Below, piece by piece: positions 6,375 through 9,447 of a stretch of DNA of 9,447 nt. How positions within the stretch are numbered: the stretch's first letter is position 1; the number at the start of each line of letters is the position of its first letter. Source of the DNA: an uncultured Oscillospiraceae bacterium (lineage in GTDB: Bacteria > Bacillota > Clostridia > Oscillospirales > Oscillospiraceae). The notes under the pieces are model-generated. The model was not told the origin of the DNA, did no database searches, and was given only the letters and a program-made list of their open reading frames with translations. The translations under genes were made by a program, and so were the position numbers. Where the stretch lies: contig CAJLCG010000088.1 in the NCBI GenBank assembly GCA_905205085.1, positions 1-9,447 on the forward strand. Direction: 5' to 3'.

Positions 6375-7154
6375 TTACACACCCATGGTGCTGGTCTCGG
6401 GGAGGGTGGAGCCGCCGTCAATGACGAACTGGGCGCCGGTGAGATAGCTGGCCTCGTCGCTGGCCAGGAAGGCGGCCAGCTCGCCCACCTCGGTGGGGTC
6501 GGCCAGACGGCCCAGAGGGATGGCGGAGGCGATGCCGTCGATGACGCTCTGGGGGTTGTCCGGGCAGGACTGCTGGGCCATCCCCTTCACCATGGGGGTG
6601 AGCACATAGCCCGGGCAGATGGCGTTGACGTTGATGGTGGGGGCAAACTCCCGGGCCAGGGCCTTGGTGAGTCCCACCAGGGCGGCCTTGCTCATGGCGT
6701 AGGCGGCCTCGCCGGGGTCGGCCACCATGTCGCCGGTGACGGAGGACATGATGACGATCTTGCCCCACTTGCGCTCAAGCATGCCGGGGATCACCGCTTT
6801 ACAGGTGTTCCAGGCCCCCTTCACGTTGATATCCAGATGAGCGTCTCGGTCCTCGTCGCTCTGGGTAAGGAAGTCCCCCAGCTTGCAGATGCCCGCGTTG
6901 GATACCAGAATATCAATGGGACCGAAGGCGGCCTGAGCGGCCTCCACGCCCGCCTTCACACTGGCGGGGTCGGACACGTCCATCCGCACCGCCATAGCGT
7001 TCTCACCCAGCTGGGCGGCCAGTTCCTCCACGGCGGCGCCCCGGGCGGCCAGAATCACTTTGGCCCCGTGCTTGAGGAAGGTGCGGGCGATGCCCTCGCC
7101 GATGCCCTTGGAGGCGCCGGTGATGAGGGCGGTCTTTCCGGTCAGCTTACCCAT
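6375..7154 (-). CDS. ucpA: UcpA-like short-chain dehydrogenase/reductase
   Basis: 259 aa, normal for a classical SDR. Cofactor motif TGASKGIG at 12-19, DV at 59-60, SNAG at 85-88, and the catalytic tetrad N110, S138, Y152, K156 (YAMSK) are all present. Similarity to E. coli UcpA is recognisable along the whole length, with shared segments such as MGKLTGKTALITGA, SSVTGDMVADPGE, NAICPGYV, RLADPTEVGELAAFLASDE and the tail DGGSTLPET. Family knowledge makes it an NAD(P)H-dependent oxidoreductase with unsettled physiological substrate. Arg38 after the second strand may favour NADP, which is an inference. ATG at 7154 has AAAGGAG 10 nt upstream. It lies 55 nt downstream of the lysR gene in the same direction, and may be read with it and/or from its own promoter. 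It ends at a clear terminator. Confidence 0.93.
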   Translation of the reverse strand: MGKLTGKTALITGASKGIGEGIARTFLKHGAKVILAARGAAVEELAAQLGENAMAVRMDVSDPASVKAGVEAAQAAFGPIDILVSNAGICKLGDFLTQSDEDRDAHLDINVKGAWNTCKAVIPGMLERKWGKIVIMSSVTGDMVADPGEAAYAMSKAALVGLTKALAREFAPTINVNAICPGYVLTPMVKGMAQQSCPDNPQSVIDGIASAIPLGRLADPTEVGELAAFLASDEASYLTGAQFVIDGGSTLPETSTMGV

Positions 7155-7181
7155 GGTAAAACAGCTCCTTTGATTCCAAAA

Positions 7182-7187
7182 AGTATA
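7182..7187 (-). promoter_or_regulatory. Possible ucpA promoter -10 box
   Basis: The 55-nt lysR-ucpA gap (7155-7209) is strikingly AT-rich and contains TATACT on the minus strand at 7187-7182, about 11 nt before the ribosome binding site. No good -35 lies at the right distance: candidates such as TTACGT match poorly. The SDR gene may therefore have its own promoter, possibly activator dependent, or rely on lysR read-through. Confidence 0.35.
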
Positions 7188-7209
7188 ATATATATTGAAT
7201 AATACGTAA

Positions 7210-8148
7210 TCAGCCCTGGAGGGCCTGCTGTGTCAGCTCGATAAACCGCTCTCCGAAGTGGGACAAGTACCGGTCCCGGCGGTAGCCCACCACCAGACGG
7301 CTGAGGGTGGAGGGGTCGGTAAGGGGGAAGAAGTCCAGCTTGTCGGTGGAGGAGCGGGCGGCGGTGACGTGGATGGTCTTGACAAACAGCTCGGGGCAAA
7401 TGGTGATGCCCACCCCCGCCTCGGCCATGGCCAGGGTGGTGATGGTGTTCTCCGTTTCCAGAATTAGCTTGGGCTTGAAGAAGTGGCGGCTGAAGTACTG
7501 GTCCACGATGCTGCGGGTGCGGTTGCCCCTCTTGATGAGGATGAAGGGCATGTGCTGGAAGGCGTCAATGTCCGCTCCGTCGGCAAACTGTTTGCGCATC
7601 TCCTCCGCCCGGTCGCCGAAGAGCTGGTCGGTAAAGCTGCGGGGCACCACCAGCATCAGGTCCTCCTGGGTCAGGGGGACCACCTCCACACCTTCCATCA
7701 TAATGGGCTGGAAGCAGACAATTAGGTCTACCCGGCCATGGGCCAGCTCGTCCTCCAGGTGGGTGGAGTTGCCCTCAAAGAGGGAGAACTCCACCATAGG
7801 GAACTCGGCCTGGAACTTGGGCAGTACTTCAGGCAGCAGGGCCAGACCGCAGGTGTGAGAGATGCCCAGACGGAGCACCCCCATGTAATGGCGGTTGATG
7901 TCCCCCACCTTAGCCAGGTACTGGCTGTGCAGGTCCAGGATCTGGGTGGCGGTCTCCACCAGCAGATCCCCCGCGTAGGTCAGGGACAGCTTGGGAGAGC
8001 GGGTGAACAGCTTCACATCCAGCTCCCGCTCCATGTTGCTGATGTGGTTGCTTAACGATTGCTGGGAGATATACAGCCGCTCGGCAGCCCTGGTAATGTT
8101 CAATTCTTCTGCTACAAGCAGGAAATACTTCAAATGGAGAAAATTCAA
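7210..8148 (-). CDS. LysR-type transcriptional regulator
   Basis: 312 aa, standard for the family. The N-terminal winged helix-turn-helix (about 1-60) has the typical pattern LKYFLLVAEELNITRAAERL (6-25) followed by the recognition helix SQQSLSNHISNMERELDVKLF (28-48). A linker helix and a periplasmic-binding-like effector domain (about 88-300) follow. The effector is not readable. The start is TTG at 8148, with AAGGGGGAG 5 nt upstream. The frame stays open to 8244, but that stretch contains the promoter, and the family begins at this Leu-Asn-Phe. It lies upstream of the ucpA-like gene and diverges from the hydroxyacid dehydrogenase, so either or both are likely targets, and LysR proteins are usually autoregulated. 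Confidence 0.94.
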   Translation of the reverse strand: MNFLHLKYFLLVAEELNITRAAERLYISQQSLSNHISNMERELDVKLFTRSPKLSLTYAGDLLVETATQILDLHSQYLAKVGDINRHYMGVLRLGISHTCGLALLPEVLPKFQAEFPMVEFSLFEGNSTHLEDELAHGRVDLIVCFQPIMMEGVEVVPLTQEDLMLVVPRSFTDQLFGDRAEEMRKQFADGADIDAFQHMPFILIKRGNRTRSIVDQYFSRHFFKPKLILETENTITTLAMAEAGVGITICPELFVKTIHVTAARSSTDKLDFFPLTDPSTLSRLVVGYRRDRYLSHFGERFIELTQQALQG

Positions 8149-8195
8149 CCGGTCTCCCCCTTCCAAATTCCAGATATATGAAGGAGTTCCTTCAT
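8145..8195 (-). other. Possible 16-codon leader reading frame before lysR
   Basis: On the minus strand an ATG at 8195 opens a 16-codon frame (MKELLHISGIWKGETG) whose TGA stop overlaps the lysR TTG start as TTGA. This is the arrangement used for translational coupling. However, no Shine-Dalgarno sequence precedes this ATG, and the first codons form an inverted repeat. The frame is real but its translation is unproven. Confidence 0.25.
8178..8195. repeat. Palindrome in the lysR leader
   Basis: ATGAAGGA-GT-TCCTTCAT, perfect 8-bp arms around 2 nt, at about +15 to +32 of the predicted lysR transcript. It could be an operator for a dimeric repressor. As RNA it could form a hairpin that hides the ATG of the short leader frame. 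Confidence 0.5.
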
Positions 8196-8215
8196 TCTTT
8201 TGTTGGGATAGTGCT

Positions 8216-8244
8216 ATTATATCACAGCCAAAAAGCTGTGGCAA
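8216..8244 (-). promoter_or_regulatory. lysR promoter
   Basis: On the minus strand, -35 TTGCCA (8244-8239) and a perfect -10 TATAAT (8221-8216) are separated by exactly 17 nt, with an upstream TGA making an extended -10. The predicted start near 8209 gives a leader of about 60 nt. This is the best promoter match in the window. Confidence 0.85.
8222..8240. promoter_or_regulatory. Operator candidate inside the lysR promoter
   Basis: Perfect inverted repeat CACAGC-N6-GCTGTG (8223-8228 and 8235-8240) fills the spacer between the -35 and -10 boxes. A T-N11-A pattern (T8222, A8234), typical of LysR-family sites, overlaps it. A protein bound here would block RNA polymerase, as expected for negative autoregulation. 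The binding protein is inferred. Confidence 0.45.
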
Positions 8245-8346
8245 CCATCGATAAAAATCTGCTGTTCGGAATGATAATTTTATGGTTTAATAGTATCAAA
8301 AGATAGGGCAAAAGGGAGAAGAATCCCTGCCTTAGCTTTTAAAAAC

Positions 8347-8361
8347 ATTCCTAAATGGAAT
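8347..8361. promoter_or_regulatory. LysR-type box candidate upstream of the dehydrogenase
   Basis: ATTCC-TAAAT-GGAAT is a 5-bp inverted repeat with a 5-nt centre and contains T-N11-A (T8348 to A8360), the classical LysR-family recognition shape. It lies about 93 bp before the dehydrogenase ATG, a plausible activator position if transcription starts near 8410-8420. Confidence 0.4.
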
Positions 8362-8453
8362 ACAAAAATGCTATTACAAACCATGTGCGCATAGGGCAAT
8401 CCCTGTCAAAATAACTGGAAAGACCAAACATTGAGAAAGGAAGATTGTTTGCC

Positions 8454-9392
8454 ATGAAATGTCTGATCATTGACGCCGTCCACAGCTCCATCGCCGAGGA
8501 GTTCAGCAAGTACATGCAGGTGGACACCCACATGCTGCCCACCCAGGAGGAGCTGGCCAAGCTGATCCCCGATTATGATGTTCTCATCATGCGCGTTGAC
8601 CCCGCCATCAACAAGGAGATCCTGGACGCCGCCAAGAATCTGAAGGTCATCGGCGTTTGCTCCGTTGGCCTGAACCACATCGACATGGATACCGCCAAGG
8701 CGAAGGGCATCCAGGTCTTCAACGCTCCCGGCATGAACGCCAACGCCGTGGCCGAGCTGACCTTCTCCAAGATGCTGGATCTGTCCCGCCACACCATCCC
8801 CGCCAACTACGACGTGAAGGTGAACAAGAACTGGGACAAGTATAAGTTTGTGGGCCGTGAGCTGCGCGGCAAGACCCTGGGCATCCTGGGCTTCGGCCGC
8901 ATCGGCCAGCGCGTGGGTGAGCTGGGCCGCGCCTTCAAGATGAACATCGTGGCTTACGATCCCTACCTGCCCGCTCACGTGTTTGAGGAGCAGCAGGCCA
9001 CCAGCATGAGCATTGACGAGGTTCTGAAGAACTCCGACTATGTTACCATCCACATGCCTCTGACCCCCGAGACCAAGAACCTCTTCAACGCCAAGTCCAT
9101 CTCCGAGATGAAGCCCGACGCTGTGGTTCTGAACATGGCCCGCGGCGGCATCGTCAACGAGCAGGATATGTATGAGGCTCTGAAGGCCGGCAAGATCGGC
9201 GGCTATGCCTCCGACGTTATGGAGAACGAGCTGGCTGCCGGCGGCCTGACCGAGGGCGCTACCTTCGACTCCCCCCTGTTCGAGTGCGACAACTTCATCG
9301 TCACTCCTCACCTGGGTGCTCAGTCCACCGACGCTTCCCGCGACATTGCTGAGCTGATCATCTCCAAGGTCAAGGAGGCCCTGAGCCTGTAA
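8454..9392 (+). CDS. D-2-hydroxyacid dehydrogenase (phosphoglycerate dehydrogenase-like)
   Basis: 312 aa, normal for the D-isomer-specific 2-hydroxyacid dehydrogenase family, cytosolic enzymes that interconvert 2-oxo acids and D-2-hydroxy acids with NAD(P)H. The Rossmann domain has GFGRIG at 146-151 and an acidic residue, D169, at the end of the next strand (VAYDP), favouring NAD. The catalytic triad is visible: R230 (NMARGG), E259 and H286 (TPHLG). The usual EP after the Glu is EL here. There is no ACT or ASB regulatory tail, so it is not a long-form SerA, and the substrate is open. The ATG at 8454 is preferred, with AAAGGAAG 10 nt upstream; an upstream in-frame TTG at 8445 is too close to that site. 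Codons are strongly biased (Gly GGC/GGT, Arg CGC/CGT, no GGG or CGG), suggesting high expression. Confidence 0.93.
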   Translation: MKCLIIDAVHSSIAEEFSKYMQVDTHMLPTQEELAKLIPDYDVLIMRVDPAINKEILDAAKNLKVIGVCSVGLNHIDMDTAKAKGIQVFNAPGMNANAVAELTFSKMLDLSRHTIPANYDVKVNKNWDKYKFVGRELRGKTLGILGFGRIGQRVGELGRAFKMNIVAYDPYLPAHVFEEQQATSMSIDEVLKNSDYVTIHMPLTPETKNLFNAKSISEMKPDAVVLNMARGGIVNEQDMYEALKAGKIGGYASDVMENELAAGGLTEGATFDSPLFECDNFIVTPHLGAQSTDASRDIAELIISKVKEALSL

Positions 9393-9397
9393 GGCAT

Positions 9398-9415
9398 CTT
9401 TGCGAAGCTGCAAAG
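9398..9415 (+). other. Small hairpin after the hydroxyacid dehydrogenase
   Basis: CTTTGC-N6-GCAAAG, a perfect 6-bp inverted repeat 6 nt after the stop. No T-run follows, so it is not a convincing terminator, and transcription may continue past the window. The rest of the window (9416-9447) holds nothing I can identify. Confidence 0.3.
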
Positions 9416-9447
9416 GGAATTTGATAAGAGAGCGGAGCGTGCGCTGT

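Larger units (their letters stand above)
8149..8453. promoter_or_regulatory. Regulatory gap between lysR and the hydroxyacid dehydrogenase
   Basis: 305 bp of AT-rich non-coding DNA between divergent genes. The lysR side holds a strong promoter and two inverted repeats. The middle and right hold a bulged hairpin (GGCA-AAA-GGGA with TCCC-TGCC, 8307-8331), a LysR-type palindrome at 8347-8361, and two copies of ATAGGGCAA (8303-8311 and 8391-8399), each followed by AATCCCTG. I found no convincing sigma-A promoter for the dehydrogenase, which would fit activator-dependent expression but may only mean a weak consensus. Confidence 0.7.

Noticed and set aside
8149..8244. N-terminal extension of the LysR regulator
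   Set aside because: It runs through the near-consensus lysR promoter; the LysR family starts at the TTG at 8148, which has its own ribosome binding site.
9398..9415. Terminator of the hydroxyacid dehydrogenase
   Set aside because: Only a 6-bp stem and no T-run follows, so it is listed only as a hairpin.

Overview
The window looks like an ordinary chromosomal stretch of a GC-rich member of the Firmicutes, most likely a gut Clostridia such as Oscillospiraceae. This is inferred from strong AAGGAGG-type ribosome binding sites, a HrcA/CIRCE-controlled groES, sigma-A-type promoters in AT-rich gaps, and GC-rich genes ending in many G/C third positions. The species cannot be fixed from the sequence alone. 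I see no transposase, integrase, CRISPR array, tRNA or rRNA, and no defence or toxin genes. I do not find an undescribed multi-gene system. The unexplained signals are in the regulatory gaps.

Left part (1-3941, all leftward): groES has its own promoter and a CIRCE operator. To its right is a probable three-gene unit transcribed leftward from a good promoter at 3913-3941. It contains a THUMP/N6-adenine RNA methyltransferase, a diacylglycerol-kinase-family lipid kinase and a 12-TM major facilitator transporter. The intergenic gaps are short (34 and 18 nt). The second gap holds a terminator-like hairpin that also covers the transporter's ribosome binding site.

Middle (3942-6335, rightward): a divergent promoter drives a two-gene operon of an NfeD-like membrane protein and a QmcA/stomatin-type SPFH protein, a known membrane-protein partnership. 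The operon ends in a textbook terminator. A secreted family-4 polysaccharide deacetylase follows, probably acting on the cell wall.

Right part (6336-9447): a UcpA-like short-chain dehydrogenase and a LysR-type regulator are both leftward. They are separated by a 305-bp regulatory gap from a rightward D-2-hydroxyacid dehydrogenase. The gap holds an excellent lysR promoter with an inverted repeat between its -35 and -10 boxes, a palindrome plus a short upstream reading frame in the lysR leader, and a LysR-type T-N11-A palindrome nearer the dehydrogenase. The simplest reading is a LysR-controlled redox locus of unknown substrate. Four of the nine genes start with GTG or TTG, each supported by a ribosome binding site.
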